A DNA stretch of 64,000 nucleotides from Citrobacter sp. Cu233 (GCF_030332225.1 NZ_JAOWIF010000028.1:806001-870000), one strand, 5' to 3'; positions 29,897 to 44,189 are shown, numbered from the stretch's first letter. The notes: generated by a model not told the origin, from the letters alone. Program-made: numbers and translations.

Positions 29897-31183
29897 TCAG
29901 GCGTTGTAGGCGTTTTCGCCGTGGCTGTTCACATCCAGCCCTTCACGCTCCTGCTCTTCCGGTACGCGCAGACCTACCGTCATGTCCGCCAACTTATAGC
30001 CGATAAATGCCACGACACCGGACCAGACAATGGTGATCGCCACACTTTCCAGTTGGACCAGAAGCTGATGCCCCATGGTAACGCCTTCGGCAAATCCTAC
30101 CCCCCCTAAAGAGCTGGCGGCAAATACGCCAGTCAGGATACATCCGACAATGCCACAGACACCGTGAACACCGAAGACATCACACGGGTCATCAACACGC
30201 AGAAAGCGCTTCAGCATCGTCACCCCCCACAGCCCCGCCAAACCAGCAACCACGCCGATGATCAACGCACCACCAACACCGATGTAACCACAGGCAGGCG
30301 TCACACCAACCAGACCCGCAATGGCACCAGAACAGGCTCCCAGCAATGATGGTTTGCCACGCAGCGCCCATTCACCGAAGATCCAGCCGAGAATAGCGGC
30401 CGCGGTTGCAACAACGGTATTCACGAAGGCCAGCGCGGCAATTTCATTCGCCATACCCGCGGAGCCAGCGTTAAAGCCAAACCAGCCGATATAGAGAATA
30501 GCCGTGCCGGTAAAAACCATTGGCAGGTTATGTGGCTTAAATGCTTCTTTGCCAAAACCGACCCGTTTACCAATCAGATAAGCCCCAACCAGACCGGCAA
30601 TCGCGGCGTTGATATGTACTACCGTGCCGCCAGCAAAATCCAGCGCACCATGAGTAGCCAGCAAACCACCGCCCCAGACCATGTGTGCAATAGGGATGTA
30701 AGACAGCGTCAGCCACACCACCACAAAAATCAGCACCGCCGAGAACCGTATACGCTCCGCCAGCGCACCGACGATAAGCCCAACAGTGATACAGGCGAAA
30801 GACCCCTGAAAAGCAACGTGAATATACTGATAGATACTCCCCGTCACCGCCGTCAGTGCAATATTCTTCAACATGACCCAGTTGAAGTTACCAAAAAAAT
30901 TATTTCCTTCGCCGAAAGTCAGCGAGTAGCCATAAACGACCCACAAAATACAGACCAGAGCGAATGTCACCGTAACCTGGGTCAGCATTGACAGCACGTT
31001 CTTACCGCGAATTAAACCGCCGTAGAACAACGCAATACCAGGGATGGTCATAAACAGCACCAGCGCAGTGCAAATCATCATAAAAGCGTTATCGGCTTTA
31101 TCCGCGACCGCCGGTGCCGCCATCACCAGTCCCGGCAGCAGCGCCAGTGATGCAATACCCGTTTTCATCGTTGCTATCTTCAT
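29897..31183 (-). CDS. amtB: Ammonium transporter AmtB
   Basis: Trimeric inner-membrane NH4+/NH3 channel used at low ammonium. ATG 31183 (MKIATMKTGIASLALLPGLVMA) gives 428 residues like E. coli, and AGGAAACC precedes it; two codons upstream another start is possible but unsupported. It has a cleaved signal peptide and then eleven helices. The pore His pair lies in YIHVAFQGSFA/IPIAHMVWGG and in CDVFGVHGVCG, with the family signature DFAGGTVVHINAAIAGLVGA. The C-terminal tail GLDVNSHGENAYNA is where GlnK docks. Second gene of glnK-amtB. Confidence 0.98.
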   Translation of the reverse strand: MKIATMKTGIASLALLPGLVMAAPAVADKADNAFMMICTALVLFMTIPGIALFYGGLIRGKNVLSMLTQVTVTFALVCILWVVYGYSLTFGEGNNFFGNFNWVMLKNIALTAVTGSIYQYIHVAFQGSFACITVGLIVGALAERIRFSAVLIFVVVWLTLSYIPIAHMVWGGGLLATHGALDFAGGTVVHINAAIAGLVGAYLIGKRVGFGKEAFKPHNLPMVFTGTAILYIGWFGFNAGSAGMANEIAALAFVNTVVATAAAILGWIFGEWALRGKPSLLGACSGAIAGLVGVTPACGYIGVGGALIIGVVAGLAGLWGVTMLKRFLRVDDPCDVFGVHGVCGIVGCILTGVFAASSLGGVGFAEGVTMGHQLLVQLESVAITIVWSGVVAFIGYKLADMTVGLRVPEEQEREGLDVNSHGENAYNA

Positions 31184-31214
31184 TTTTTGGTTTCCTATCA
31201 CTGTGTGCCAGACG

Positions 31215-31553
31215 TTACAGTGCGGCTTCGTCGGCTTCGCCGGTACGAATACGAATCACGCGTTGTAGCTCGGCGACGAAAATTTTGCCGTCGCCAATTT
31301 TTCCGGTGTAGGCGGCCTTACTGATGACATCAATTACGCCATCCAGTTGGTCATCAGCAATTGCCACATCAATCTTCACTTTGGGTAAAAAATTGACGCT
31401 GTATTCCGCTCCCCGGTACAACTCGGCATGACCTTTTTGTCGGCCAAACCCTTTCACTTCGGTGACGGTCAGCCCCTGAATACCAATAGACGACAATGCT
31501 TCACGGACGTCTTCCAGTTTGAACGGTTTGATTACCACGGTAACCAGCTTCAT
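31215..31553 (-). CDS. glnK: PII signal protein GlnK
   Basis: Senses nitrogen status through 2-oxoglutarate and ATP/ADP, and blocks AmtB when ammonium rises. ATG 31553 (MKLVTVVIKPFKLEDVREAL) gives 112 residues. The T-loop uridylylation site Tyr51 (RGAEYSVNF) is present, as is the C-terminal PII signature (TGKIGDGKIFVAELQRVIRIRTGE). Followed after 31 bases by amtB. A perfect sigma54 promoter and an NtrC-type site lie upstream, so the pair is induced under nitrogen limitation. Confidence 0.98.
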   Translation of the reverse strand: MKLVTVVIKPFKLEDVREALSSIGIQGLTVTEVKGFGRQKGHAELYRGAEYSVNFLPKVKIDVAIADDQLDGVIDVISKAAYTGKIGDGKIFVAELQRVIRIRTGEADEAAL

Positions 31554-31606
31554 AGATCCCCTCCAGTCAGAATTCAGTAGTGGCTGCAGATACACATGCT
31601 GAACAT

Positions 31607-31622
31607 TGCAAGGGGTGTGCCA
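31607..31622 (-). promoter_or_regulatory. Sigma54 promoter of glnK-amtB
   Basis: TGGCACACCCCTTGCA on the minus strand: TGGCAC at -24 and TTGCA at -12 with exact spacing. It starts 54 bases upstream of the glnK ATG. Confidence 0.93.
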
Positions 31623-31685
31623 GGAATGAAAAACGCGGGATGATTCAGCCGCGCGGGGTACGGTCAGGATAGAAAAAGAAAAAAC

Positions 31686-31700
31686 GCACTAAAACGGTGC
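31686..31700. promoter_or_regulatory. NtrC-binding site upstream of glnK
   Basis: GCACTAAAACGGTGC matches the NtrC enhancer consensus (GCAC-N7-GTGC type). It lies about 100 bases upstream of the predicted glnK transcript start. Confidence 0.78.
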
Positions 31701-31740
31701 ATAGTGCGTTACATTTTTGCACCAGATTGTTGAATGCAGG

Positions 31741-35353
<3,613 letters not shown>

Positions 35354-35397
35354 GCGTTATGTCCTGACAAGATTTCCGGCAATGACCACCGGCAGAG

Positions 35398-35856
35398 TTA
35401 TTCAATAGGTAGAGCAGTCGTGTATTTAATCTGTTCCATCGCAAAACTGGAGGTCACATCAGACAGGCCCGGTACGCTATTCACCAGACGCTTATAGAAA
35501 TCATCATAACGTTTCATATCAGCAACCTGCACCCGCATCAGGTAATCGTACTCCCCAGCCATTCGCCAGAAACCCAGTACCTCTGGCATCCCGGTCACTT
35601 CGGTGACAAAGCGGCAGTACCACTCGCTGCTGTGATGCTGGGTTTTAATCAGCACAAACGCGGTTAAGCCCAACCCCAGTTTTTCTGGATCCAGCAGGGC
35701 AACCTTGCCCAGCAGAATGCCGTCATCCTCAAGCCGCTTGAGGCGTTTCCAGCAGGGGGTGGTAGTCAGATTAACGGCATCGGCTAACGCCTGCAAAGAA
35801 AGGGTGCAGTCTTGTTGTAGTAGGCCAAGCAGCTTACGGTCAATTTTGTCTAACAT
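35398..35856 (-). CDS. decR: Lrp/AsnC-family cysteine-responsive regulator DecR (YbaO/CdsR)
   Basis: Activates cysteine detoxification genes when cysteine is high. ATG 35856 ([19 protein letters not shown]) gives 152 residues, as in E. coli; the open frame extends 52 codons further up but lies in the promoter gap. The N-terminal helix-turn-helix is [29 protein letters not shown], and the C-terminal RAM domain starts [15 protein letters not shown]. It is divergent from the cdsH cysteine desulfhydrase, as in Salmonella, which makes cdsH its likely target. Confidence 0.95.
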   Translation of the reverse strand: MLDKIDRKLLGLLQQDCTLSLQALADAVNLTTTPCWKRLKRLEDDGILLGKVALLDPEKLGLGLTAFVLIKTQHHSSEWYCRFVTEVTGMPEVLGFWRMAGEYDYLMRVQVADMKRYDDFYKRLVNSVPGLSDVTSSFAMEQIKYTTALPIE

Positions 35857-35968
35857 ACCCACTCCACAGAGAAGAATTTTCTCCTTACATTCTATTTTAA
35901 AGGCTAAATGGCAACAATTTTTTCCGTGCTTTTCGCTATTCTGGGCACAAAATGACAAATGGATATTA

Positions 35969-37024
35969 ATGATGAATAGCTCCTGGGTTAAAAACGCTAT
36001 CAATGAAATCAATGCGGATTACCAGCGTTCTGCCGATACGCATCTCATTCGCCTGTCGCTTCCGGCGTTTCCAGGTATTCAGCTCTATTTGAAAGATGAG
36101 AGCACGCATCCAACCGGTAGCCTGAAACATCGCCTGGCACGTTCACTGTTTCTCTACGGACTCTGTAATGGCTGGATTAAAGAAGGCACCACGATTATCG
36201 AATCGTCATCGGGTTCAACGGCGGTCTCTGAGGCCTATTTCGCCCGTCTGCTTGGACTGCCATTTATTGCCGTTATGCCTTCCTGTACGGCAAAACGCAA
36301 AATTGAACAGATTGAATTCTATGGCGGTCGCTGCCACTTCGTGGAAAGCGCCTGTGAAATCTATGCAGCTTCTGAACAGCTGGCACGTGAACTGAACGGG
36401 CATTATATGGACCAGTTCACTTACGCTGAACGCGCTACTGACTGGCGTGGTAACAACAATATTGCCGACAGTATCTTCCGCCAGATGCAGTGTGAGCCAA
36501 ACCCCGTGCCTCGCCATATCGTGATGAGCGCCGGAACCGGCGGTACATCAGCAACCATAGGCCGTTATATTCGCTGTCAGGGTTACGACACACACCTGAT
36601 GGTCGTTGACCCGGAAAACTCGGTCTTTCTGCCTTACTGGCAGGATCGCGATGCGTCGTTACGCAGTCCGGTCGGCAGCAAAATTGAAGGCATTGGCCGC
36701 CCACGCGTAGAGCCTTCTTTCATTCCTGATGTGGTTGATGAAATGTTGCGCGTTCCGGATGCCGCAAGCGTTGCCACCGCGCACTGGCTGGAGACGCAGC
36801 TAGGTCGTAAAGTGGGTGCCTCAACCGGTACCAACATGTGGGGAGCATTACAACTTGCCGCTCGGATGCGCGACGCCGGAGAAACAGGGTCGCTGGTTAC
36901 GTTGCTGTGTGACAGTGGCGAACGTTATCTGGAAACCTATTACAACCCGCAATGGGTCGAGTCACACATCGGTGATTTAACACCATCGAAAGCAGAACTT
37001 GCCCAGTTGCTGAATACACACTGA
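35969..37024 (+). CDS. cdsH: Cysteine desulfhydrase CdsH (PLP, cysteine synthase fold)
   Basis: Degrades L-cysteine to pyruvate, ammonia and H2S. Fold-type II PLP enzyme of 351 residues: the cofactor lysine is Lys53 in [15 protein letters not shown], the substrate loop is [12 protein letters not shown], and the phosphate-binding loop is [12 protein letters not shown]. Sequence and length fit Salmonella CdsH (STM0458). Start taken as the first of two adjacent ATGs (35969), with GGA five bases upstream; the frame is open further up but overlaps decR. Divergent from decR across 112 bases. E. coli K-12 lacks this gene beside decR. Confidence 0.9.
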   Translation: MMNSSWVKNAINEINADYQRSADTHLIRLSLPAFPGIQLYLKDESTHPTGSLKHRLARSLFLYGLCNGWIKEGTTIIESSSGSTAVSEAYFARLLGLPFIAVMPSCTAKRKIEQIEFYGGRCHFVESACEIYAASEQLARELNGHYMDQFTYAERATDWRGNNNIADSIFRQMQCEPNPVPRHIVMSAGTGGTSATIGRYIRCQGYDTHLMVVDPENSVFLPYWQDRDASLRSPVGSKIEGIGRPRVEPSFIPDVVDEMLRVPDAASVATAHWLETQLGRKVGASTGTNMWGALQLAARMRDAGETGSLVTLLCDSGERYLETYYNPQWVESHIGDLTPSKAELAQLLNTH

Positions 37025-37030
37025 GCAGAC

Positions 37031-37058
37031 AAAAAAAAGCCAGACGCGAAGCCTGGCT
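37031..37058 (-). terminator. Terminator of cof
   Basis: On the minus strand the stem AGCCAG/CTGGCT (loop region GCTTCGCGT) is followed by eight T residues, 17 bases beyond the cof stop. It may also act on cdsH coming the other way. Confidence 0.85.
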
Positions 37059-37074
37059 TGCTGGAAGGGATCTC

Positions 37075-37893
37075 TCATTCGGGGGAATAAGGTAGATGCG
37101 GATTGTCCAGCCAATGCGTCAAAAAGTGAGATACAGCCTGATTGCGGCAATGCCCAATCACCGATAAATGAGGCAGCGCAGCAATAAGCTGCGGCATCGC
37201 GTTCCCCATAATCAGACCACGCCCAACGCGGCCCAACATTTCACGATCGTTCATGGCATCGCCAAACGCCATGCAGTCAGCCATGGAATAACCCAAGTGC
37301 TCGCTTAGCACTGCCAGTGCGGAGCCTTTATTGCAGCCCAGCGGCAGCACTTCAAGACAATCGATAGCGGAAAAACAGAGATTCGCCTGCTCGCCCAGCG
37401 CGTCATTCAACTGAATACGCAGGCGGACCAAATCGTCATGATCGCCACAGAAGCAGATTTTCGTGACCTGATGAGCAGGAATACGCTTCACATCCACTAT
37501 CTGGTAACGAAATCCGCTGTACACATGCGCTTGCAACAGTGACGGAATCTCTTGCCCGGTGAACCAGCCGTTGTCATTAAAAACATGCATACTGGCCTGC
37601 GTTTCCCACCGCTGGTGCAATACGATATCGGCAACCGAGGGAGCCAGATCCTGACGATGCAATACATCGCCTTCCAGCGAGTGAATACGTGTCCCGTTAC
37701 CGGTGATTAAAAAGGCGTCCAGCGAGATCGAGCCCAAAATATGACGCATCTCCAGCACATGACGACCGGTCGCAAACGTCAGCGTGATGTCTCGTTCACG
37801 CAGGCGTGCCAGCGTCGAAAGGGTTTCATCACCTAAGTGGTGATTCGGCATCAAAAGGGTGCCATCCATATCAAATGCAGCCAGACGAGCCAT
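37075..37893 (-). CDS. cof: HAD-family phosphatase Cof (HMP-PP phosphatase)
   Basis: Hydrolyses the thiamine intermediate HMP pyrophosphate, and PLP and sugar phosphates less well. ATG 37893 ([20 protein letters not shown]) gives 272 residues; a start four codons upstream is less likely. HAD motif I FDMDGTLL (Asp8, Asp10), motif II TGRHV/TGNGTR, and motif [13 protein letters not shown] are all intact. Type IIB cap between. Convergent with cdsH, divergent from ybaE across 143 bases. Confidence 0.95.
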   Translation of the reverse strand: MARLAAFDMDGTLLMPNHHLGDETLSTLARLRERDITLTFATGRHVLEMRHILGSISLDAFLITGNGTRIHSLEGDVLHRQDLAPSVADIVLHQRWETQASMHVFNDNGWFTGQEIPSLLQAHVYSGFRYQIVDVKRIPAHQVTKICFCGDHDDLVRLRIQLNDALGEQANLCFSAIDCLEVLPLGCNKGSALAVLSEHLGYSMADCMAFGDAMNDREMLGRVGRGLIMGNAMPQLIAALPHLSVIGHCRNQAVSHFLTHWLDNPHLPYSPE

Positions 37894-38036
37894 TTCATTC
37901 TCCACACTGTGACGCGGTTAACTTGTGATTCAGTATCTCCTGAGATATACGGAAGTAATAGTGAATAGATAAAGAAAATTGTTCCGGTTTTTTCTACGTA
38001 AAACCGCTAGTGGGCATCTTGAAGGATGATGTATCA

Positions 38037-39737
38037 ATGCGTTTGCTTAATCGCCTGAATCAGTACCAACGTCTGTGGCAACCTTCAAACGGAGAACCGC
38101 AGTCAGTCACCGTCGGGGAACTGGCTGAACGCTGCTTTTGCAGCGAGCGCCATGTACGTACTCTGCTCAGGCAAGCGCAGGATGCCGGTTGGTTGGTATG
38201 GCAAGCGCACTCCGGACGCGGGAAACGCGGAGCATTACGTTTTTTGGTAACTCCGGACTCTCTGCGCAACACGATGATGGAGCAGGCACTGCAAAAGGGT
38301 GAACAGCTCAGCGTACTGGAACTGGCTCAACTGGCCCCCGGGGAATTAAGAACCCTGCTGCAGCCGTTTATGGGCGGACAATGGCAAAATGATACGCCCA
38401 CCCTGCGTATCCCCTATTATCGCCAGCTCGAACCTTTGCATCCTGGATTCCTACCCGGTCGTGCGGAGCAGCACCTTGCCGGACAGGTATTCTCTGGCCT
38501 GACACGTTTTGACAGCCACACTCAACGACCCTGCGGCGATTTAGCTCACCACTGGAATATCTCTGCCGACGGTCTGCGCTGGGATTTCTATATTCGCTCA
38601 ACGCTGCACTGGCATAACGGTGACGTTGTCAACAGTGCTCAGTTACACCAACGGCTGTTGATGTTGCTTGAACTGCCCGCGCTGGCCAGATTGTTTATCA
38701 GCGTTAAACGCATAGAGGTGACGCACCCTCAATGTCTGACTTTTATTTTGCATCGACCTGACTTTTGGCTGGCACACCGCCTGGCAAGTTACAGCAGTCA
38801 TCTCGCGCACCCAGAACAACCCTTTGTCGGGACTGGCCCGTTCCGGCTGACGCTGTTTACACCTGAATGGGTTCGCATCGAGAGCCACGATAGTTACCAT
38901 CTTGGCCATCCGCTGCTGAAAGCGATTGAATACTGGATAACCCCGCAACTCTTTTCCCAGGATCTGGGCACCAGCTGCCGCCACCCGGTGCAAATTGCGA
39001 TTGGTAAACCCGAAGAGCTCGCCATGCTGAGCCAGGTCAGCAGCGGGATCAGCCTGGGCTTTTGCTATTTAACGCTGAAGAAAAGTTCACGCCTGAACAC
39101 GCTCCAGGCTCGCAGGCTGATCAATATTATTCACCGTTCTTCGCTGCTACAGACGCTGGAGGTGGATGAAAACCTCATTACCCCCAGCAATGCCCTGCTG
39201 CCAGGATGGACGATCCCACAATGGGATGAGCTGGACGAGGTGGCGTTGCCGGAAAAACTGACACTGGCCTACCACTTACCTGTCGAACTGCATACGATGG
39301 CGGAACAGCTTCGCCAGGCACTGGCAAAACTGGGTTGTGAATTAACGCTTATTTTTCATAATGCTAAAAACTGGGATGGCGATCATCCTTTAGCCCAGGC
39401 CGATCTGATGATGGGAGACAGGCTGATTGGCGAAGCCCCCGAGTATACCCTCGAACAGTGGTTACGTTGCGATCAGCTATGGTCACATGTTCTGAATGCG
39501 CCCGCATATACTCATCTGCAGACCACGCTGGATGCTTTGCAAGTTCAGGCCGATGAGGACGATCGTCATGCGGCTTTACAGCAGGTTTTCGCAACGTTAA
39601 TGCATGACGCCACGCTTACTCCGCTGTTTAATTATCACTATCGAATTAGCGCTCCGCCGGGCGTAAATGGCGTACGTTTGAATCCGCGCGGCTGGTTTGA
39701 GTTCACCGAGGCCTGGTTACCGCCCCCTTCAGCGTGA
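38037..39737 (+). CDS. ybaE: SgrR-like transcriptional regulator YbaE
   Basis: Two-domain regulator related to SgrR. The N-terminal winged helix (about residues 1-110: VTVGELAERCFCSERHVRTLLRQAQDAGWL) is followed by a peptide/oligosaccharide-binding-protein-like domain (LRIPYYRQLEPLHPGFLPGRAEQHLAGQVFSGLTRFD). 566 residues from ATG 38037 (MRLLNRLNQYQRLW), same as E. coli YbaE; an in-frame GTG-like start nine codons up is disfavoured. AAGGAT lies upstream. No signal peptide, so the binding domain is a cytoplasmic ligand sensor. Ligand and targets are unknown. queC follows 64 bases on. Confidence 0.92.
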   Translation: MRLLNRLNQYQRLWQPSNGEPQSVTVGELAERCFCSERHVRTLLRQAQDAGWLVWQAHSGRGKRGALRFLVTPDSLRNTMMEQALQKGEQLSVLELAQLAPGELRTLLQPFMGGQWQNDTPTLRIPYYRQLEPLHPGFLPGRAEQHLAGQVFSGLTRFDSHTQRPCGDLAHHWNISADGLRWDFYIRSTLHWHNGDVVNSAQLHQRLLMLLELPALARLFISVKRIEVTHPQCLTFILHRPDFWLAHRLASYSSHLAHPEQPFVGTGPFRLTLFTPEWVRIESHDSYHLGHPLLKAIEYWITPQLFSQDLGTSCRHPVQIAIGKPEELAMLSQVSSGISLGFCYLTLKKSSRLNTLQARRLINIIHRSSLLQTLEVDENLITPSNALLPGWTIPQWDELDEVALPEKLTLAYHLPVELHTMAEQLRQALAKLGCELTLIFHNAKNWDGDHPLAQADLMMGDRLIGEAPEYTLEQWLRCDQLWSHVLNAPAYTHLQTTLDALQVQADEDDRHAALQQVFATLMHDATLTPLFNYHYRISAPPGVNGVRLNPRGWFEFTEAWLPPPSA

Positions 39738-39801
39738 AGAAGCTGGTCGACACCACACCCAGACGCTACCATAGGGTTTTGTTCTTTTTTCAGGAAATGC
39801 C

Positions 39802-40497
39802 ATGAAACGTGCCGTTGTTGTATTTAGTGGAGGTCAGGACTCCACGACCTGTCTGGTGCAAGCGCTACATCAGTATGATGAAGTGCACTGTGTGACCTTT
39901 GATTATGGTCAGCGCCATCGCGCTGAAATTGACGTCGCACGTGATCTGGCCTTAAAACTCGGCGCCCGTGCACACAAAGTTCTCGACGTGACGCTGCTCA
40001 GCGAACTGGCTGTCAGCAGCCTGACCCGCGATAATATCCCGGTACCCGATTATGAACCGGACGCGAACGGTATCCCGAATACTTTTGTGCCTGGACGTAA
40101 CATTCTGTTCTTAACGCTGGCTGCAATTTACGCTTACCAGGTACAGGCAGAGGCGGTAATTACCGGCGTTTGCGAGACCGATTTCTCTGGTTATCCGGAC
40201 TGTCGTGACGAGTTTGTCAAAGCCCTGAATCATGCCATCAGTCTGGGAATGGCAAAAGACATCCGTTTCGAAACCCCGTTGATGTGGATTGATAAAGCCG
40301 AAACCTGGGCGCTGGCCGACTACTGGGGTAAGCTGGATCTGGTACGTGAAGAGACGCTGACCTGTTATAACGGGATCAAGGGTAACGGTTGCGGCCATTG
40401 TGCTGCCTGTAATCTGCGTGCCAACGGTCTGAACCATTATCTGGCGGATAAGCTGGCAGTGATGGCAGCTATGAAGCAGAAAACCGGGTTAAAGTAA
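39802..40497 (+). CDS. queC: 7-cyano-7-deazaguanine (preQ0) synthase QueC
   Basis: ATP-dependent conversion of 7-carboxy-7-deazaguanine to preQ0 in queuosine biosynthesis. 231 residues as in E. coli. The N-type ATP pyrophosphatase loop SGGQDST is at residues 9-15. The zinc site is in [19 protein letters not shown] near the C-terminus (four Cys). The motif [15 protein letters not shown] is family-specific. CAGGAAATGCC precedes the ATG. Convergent with fadM, with a REP pair between. Confidence 0.98.
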   Translation: MKRAVVVFSGGQDSTTCLVQALHQYDEVHCVTFDYGQRHRAEIDVARDLALKLGARAHKVLDVTLLSELAVSSLTRDNIPVPDYEPDANGIPNTFVPGRNILFLTLAAIYAYQVQAEAVITGVCETDFSGYPDCRDEFVKALNHAISLGMAKDIRFETPLMWIDKAETWALADYWGKLDLVREETLTCYNGIKGNGCGHCAACNLRANGLNHYLADKLAVMAAMKQKTGLK

Positions 40498-40509
40498 TGT
40501 GTTGAGTGA

Positions 40510-40598
40510 TGCCGGATGGCGCTTTGCTTATCCGGCCTACAGACACTCGCAGCAACTCATATAGGCCGGATAAGACGCTTGAGCGTCGCCATCCGGCA
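40510..40598. repeat. REP/BIME pair between queC and fadM
   Basis: Two units, GCCGGATGGCG...TATCCGGCCTACAG and ATAGGCCGGATAAGACGC...GCGTCGCCATCCGGC, in inverted orientation with a short spacer. This is one of the clearest BIME elements in the window. Confidence 0.92.
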
Positions 40599-40608
40599 GT
40601 CACAGTCA

Positions 40609-41007
40609 CTACTTCACCATTTGTTCCAGTTTCTCGCGTAACTCCCCTTCCAACGGCAGCGCTTTCTGCGTTTTCAAATCAATACAGACGAAAGTAATCA
40701 ACGCATCAGCCACTACTTGCCCTTCTGGCTCCAGTGTGATGGTCTGGTTTAATACGCCACTTTTGCCATTTAGCTGTTGTACCTGACTGGTTATGGTCAG
40801 CAGATCGCTCAGCACGGCAGGACGGCGATAGTTGATATTGATGTTAACAACCACAAACGCGATGTGATGTGCAGTCATCCATTGAAAACTGTCACTGTTT
40901 TCCAGACCATCCCAGCGGGCTTCTTCCAGAAACTCAAGATAGCGGGCATTGTTAACGTGCTGATAGACATCAAGATGAAAACCACGGACTTTGATTTGTG
41001 TTTGCAT
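40609..41007 (-). CDS. fadM: Long-chain acyl-CoA thioesterase FadM (TesC)
   Basis: Hotdog thioesterase that hydrolyses stalled acyl-CoA intermediates of beta-oxidation. 132 residues as in E. coli YbaW/FadM. The catalytic Asp is in the N-terminal GFHLDVYQHVNNARYLEFLEEAR motif, typical of the 4-hydroxybenzoyl-CoA thioesterase family. No FadR site was sought in detail. Transcribed towards queC and ends next to a BIME. Confidence 0.95.
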   Translation of the reverse strand: MQTQIKVRGFHLDVYQHVNNARYLEFLEEARWDGLENSDSFQWMTAHHIAFVVVNININYRRPAVLSDLLTITSQVQQLNGKSGVLNQTITLEPEGQVVADALITFVCIDLKTQKALPLEGELREKLEQMVK

Positions 41008-41113
41008 AGCACAGGAACCTTAGTTTGTTTTTATAGGAATACACTTCAGGGTAGAAAGGCCATAACTGGTATGACCTCTACATTCTGGCAAACTTTCAGC
41101 ACTCTGCAAGTTA

Positions 41114-41635
<522 letters not shown>

Positions 41636-43510
41636 TTATTGCTGCTGTTCCAGCGCGTCACCAACTTTAATTTTTGCCGCTTTACGCAGGTTGCTCATCA
41701 GTGCTTCGAAGACAATCTGAGCGTTGTTCTGAGTAATCCCCTGAACCATCGCTTTTTTCTGTGCTTCTGGCATTGAGCCGGCTTTTACTTCGTCCAGCGC
41801 CAACAGTACAACGTTACCCTGCATATCGTTCGCCACACCGTAGCTCGGCTTGTCTTTCGCAGGCAGACTCAGGCCAAATGCCGCCTGACTCAGCGGATCC
41901 TGGCCCGTACGGCTCAGCGTTTTCGCTTCGCCAAAGCTCAGACCCGCCGCTTTCAGCGCTTCGTCGCCTTTACCAGCTTTCAGATCGGCCAGCAATTTAT
42001 CAGCATCCAGTTTCGCCTGCTGCTCAGCTTTATTGTGCTTAACGAGCGCGGTAACCTGCTCTTTCACTTCCGCTAACGGCTTAACGGCTTCTGCTTTGTG
42101 TTCGCTAATACGCAGCACAAACGCACGATCGCCATCCACGGTGATGATGTCAGAGTTACTGCCCGGCGTACCGTTCTCGCCTATCAGACCACCATTGAAA
42201 ATGATGTCAGCAACAGGTTTGAAATTCAGTTCTTCCGGCAGACTGTCACGGCTAAACCAGCCCGTCTCAACCGCTTTCATCCCTGCAGCCTGCTCCGCAC
42301 CCGCCAGAGATTCGTTATCATTGCTGGCAGCATCACTCACTTTCTGCTGCAACGCATAATAGGCATCCAGCGCTTTTTCCTGCTTAACTTTCGCTGCAAT
42401 GTCGTCACGGGCTTCACTCAGCGGTTTAACCTGCGCAGGTTGCACATCATCAAGGCGCGCAACGAGGAAACCAACAGAAGACTTAATCACGCCTGACAGT
42501 TGGCCTTTTTCTTTCAGACCGGCATTTTTCAGTTCATCTGGGGTGGTGGAGTCTTCCAGCCAACCCATATCACCGCCGTTACGGGCAGAGATGATATCGG
42601 CAGATTTTTCTTTCGCCAGGGTCGCAAAATCACCACCTTTGTTCAGCGCATCAAGCACCGCTTTTGCTTCATCTTCTGTTTTAGTCTGGATGATGCTGTA
42701 GCGGTTACGCTGCGGCTGAGTGAACTGATCCTGATGCTGGTCATAATAAGACTGAATATCAGCATCGCTGGCGGTTTCCTGCATTGCTGCAGCGTCCAGC
42801 TTGATATAGCTCACACGGAACTGTTCCGGCGTCATAAAGCGGTTTTTATTCTGCTCGTAGTAACTGGCCACTTCTTCGTCGGTAACCGACTGCTTCGCAG
42901 CAAGAGCATTAACATCAATCGTCGCTTCACGTACGATACGTTGCTGTGCAACCAGTGCAGCCAGTTCGTCCGTTTCCCCCTTCAGCATGAAGTCGGTTCC
43001 GGCAACGCCGTTGATCAACTGTTGCGTGGTGAGCTGGTTACGCAATGCCTGAGCATACTGATCTGCAGTCATTCCCATCTGATTCACAATCGCATTGTAG
43101 CGGTTGTTATCAAATTTGCCGTCAACCTGGAAAGCCGGAGTGGCGAAAATAGCCTGCTTAATCTGATCGTCGCTAATGTTGAGCTTAAGCTCACGGGAGT
43201 ACTGATCCAGCAGCGCTTCGTCCACAAGACGATTAAGCACCTGCTGACGCAGCGTTTTCATATAACCTTCGTTCGCCGCCAGCTCAGAATATTGATCGCC
43301 CAGCCGTTGCTGCATGCGGTTACGTTCGCTGTTGAACGCATTCTCGAACTGCCCGCGGCTGATCTCCTGGCCATTCACTTTAGCGGCGTAGTTATTGCCC
43401 CCGCCAATCAGGTAACCACTCACGCCGGTCAAAATGAACGACACGATAATGATACCGAAAATAATCTTGAGCACGAGACTGTTAGCAGCCGTGCGTAAGC
43501 TGTCCATCAT
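41636..43510 (-). CDS. ppiD: Periplasmic chaperone PpiD (SurA/parvulin family)
   Basis: Inner-membrane-anchored periplasmic chaperone near the SecYEG exit. 624 residues. An N-terminal anchor helix (residues about 12-34, LVLKIIFGIIIVSFILTGVSGYLI) is followed by a SurA-N-like chaperone region. One parvulin domain (about 266-355: RNRYSIIQTKTEDEAKAVLDAL, SARNGGDMGWLEDSTTPDEL) and a C-terminal helical part complete it. The parvulin domain of PpiD is poorly active in E. coli. Starts with two Met codons (MMDSLRTAANSLV). Sits downstream of hupB with its own 267-base leader. Confidence 0.97.
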   Translation of the reverse strand: MMDSLRTAANSLVLKIIFGIIIVSFILTGVSGYLIGGGNNYAAKVNGQEISRGQFENAFNSERNRMQQRLGDQYSELAANEGYMKTLRQQVLNRLVDEALLDQYSRELKLNISDDQIKQAIFATPAFQVDGKFDNNRYNAIVNQMGMTADQYAQALRNQLTTQQLINGVAGTDFMLKGETDELAALVAQQRIVREATIDVNALAAKQSVTDEEVASYYEQNKNRFMTPEQFRVSYIKLDAAAMQETASDADIQSYYDQHQDQFTQPQRNRYSIIQTKTEDEAKAVLDALNKGGDFATLAKEKSADIISARNGGDMGWLEDSTTPDELKNAGLKEKGQLSGVIKSSVGFLVARLDDVQPAQVKPLSEARDDIAAKVKQEKALDAYYALQQKVSDAASNDNESLAGAEQAAGMKAVETGWFSRDSLPEELNFKPVADIIFNGGLIGENGTPGSNSDIITVDGDRAFVLRISEHKAEAVKPLAEVKEQVTALVKHNKAEQQAKLDADKLLADLKAGKGDEALKAAGLSFGEAKTLSRTGQDPLSQAAFGLSLPAKDKPSYGVANDMQGNVVLLALDEVKAGSMPEAQKKAMVQGITQNNAQIVFEALMSNLRKAAKIKVGDALEQQQ

Positions 43511-43777
43511 GGTGTAACCACACTCCGCTGTAGATGACTATACGCGTTATCCTTCAGGCCGCCTGCACGTTGACACAACAACGGCGGCAAGGATTTTGAG
43601 TATATATGCTTCACGCAGCATAGCGTTTCCTGAACGCTGCGCACAAAGGTCTATTGTGACAAGAAACTGGGGCAATTGTCAGCCCACAACGCGTAGAAAG
43701 TACCGGAATCAGAAATAAAAAAGGCACATCGGTTGATGCGCCCTTGTACTTAGTCACATCCCCAAAGGGGAAATCAC

Positions 43778-44050
43778 TTAGTTTACCGCGTCTTTCAGTG
43801 CTTTACCTGCACGGAAGCCCGGTACCTTAGCCGCGGCGATGGTGATCTCTTTACCTGTTTGCGGGTTGCGACCAGTACGGGCAGCACGCTCTTTAACGGC
43901 AAAAGTACCAAAACCTACCAGTGCTACGTCATCACCTTCTTTCAGGGATTCGGTAACAGAAGCAATAATTGCATCTAACGCACGTCCAGCCGCAGCTTTA
44001 GAGATATCAGCCCCTGCAGCAATTTTGTCGATCAGTTGAGATTTATTCAC
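43778..44050 (-). CDS. hupB: DNA-binding protein HU-beta (GTG start)
   Basis: Histone-like nucleoid protein, heterodimer with HU-alpha. 90 residues from a GTG at 44048-44050, which is preceded by AGAGGAAGAGAAGA; the open frame upstream has no homology. [28 protein letters not shown], the beta-arm region [15 protein letters not shown] with its intercalating Pro, and the C-terminal [12 protein letters not shown] are as in E. coli. One visible change is Gly for Ser in KVPGFRAGK. Lies between lon and ppiD, all minus strand. Confidence 0.98.
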   Translation of the reverse strand: MNKSQLIDKIAAGADISKAAAGRALDAIIASVTESLKEGDDVALVGFGTFAVKERAARTGRNPQTGKEITIAAAKVPGFRAGKALKDAVN

Positions 44051-44189
44051 TCTTCTCTTCCTCTTTATAATATATATCGCACCTGAATCCTTCAAAGTGC
44101 GACCGCGCAGCAGTTATATCAGGCCTGCCATGCCCTTACAACACCCGATAATGATGGCAAGCCCAATCCGTTATCTAAATTAGCTATAC

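Noticed and set aside
42500..43498. 332-codon plus-strand open frame over ppiD
   Set aside because: Antisense shadow of ppiD; no ribosome site and no recognisable protein.
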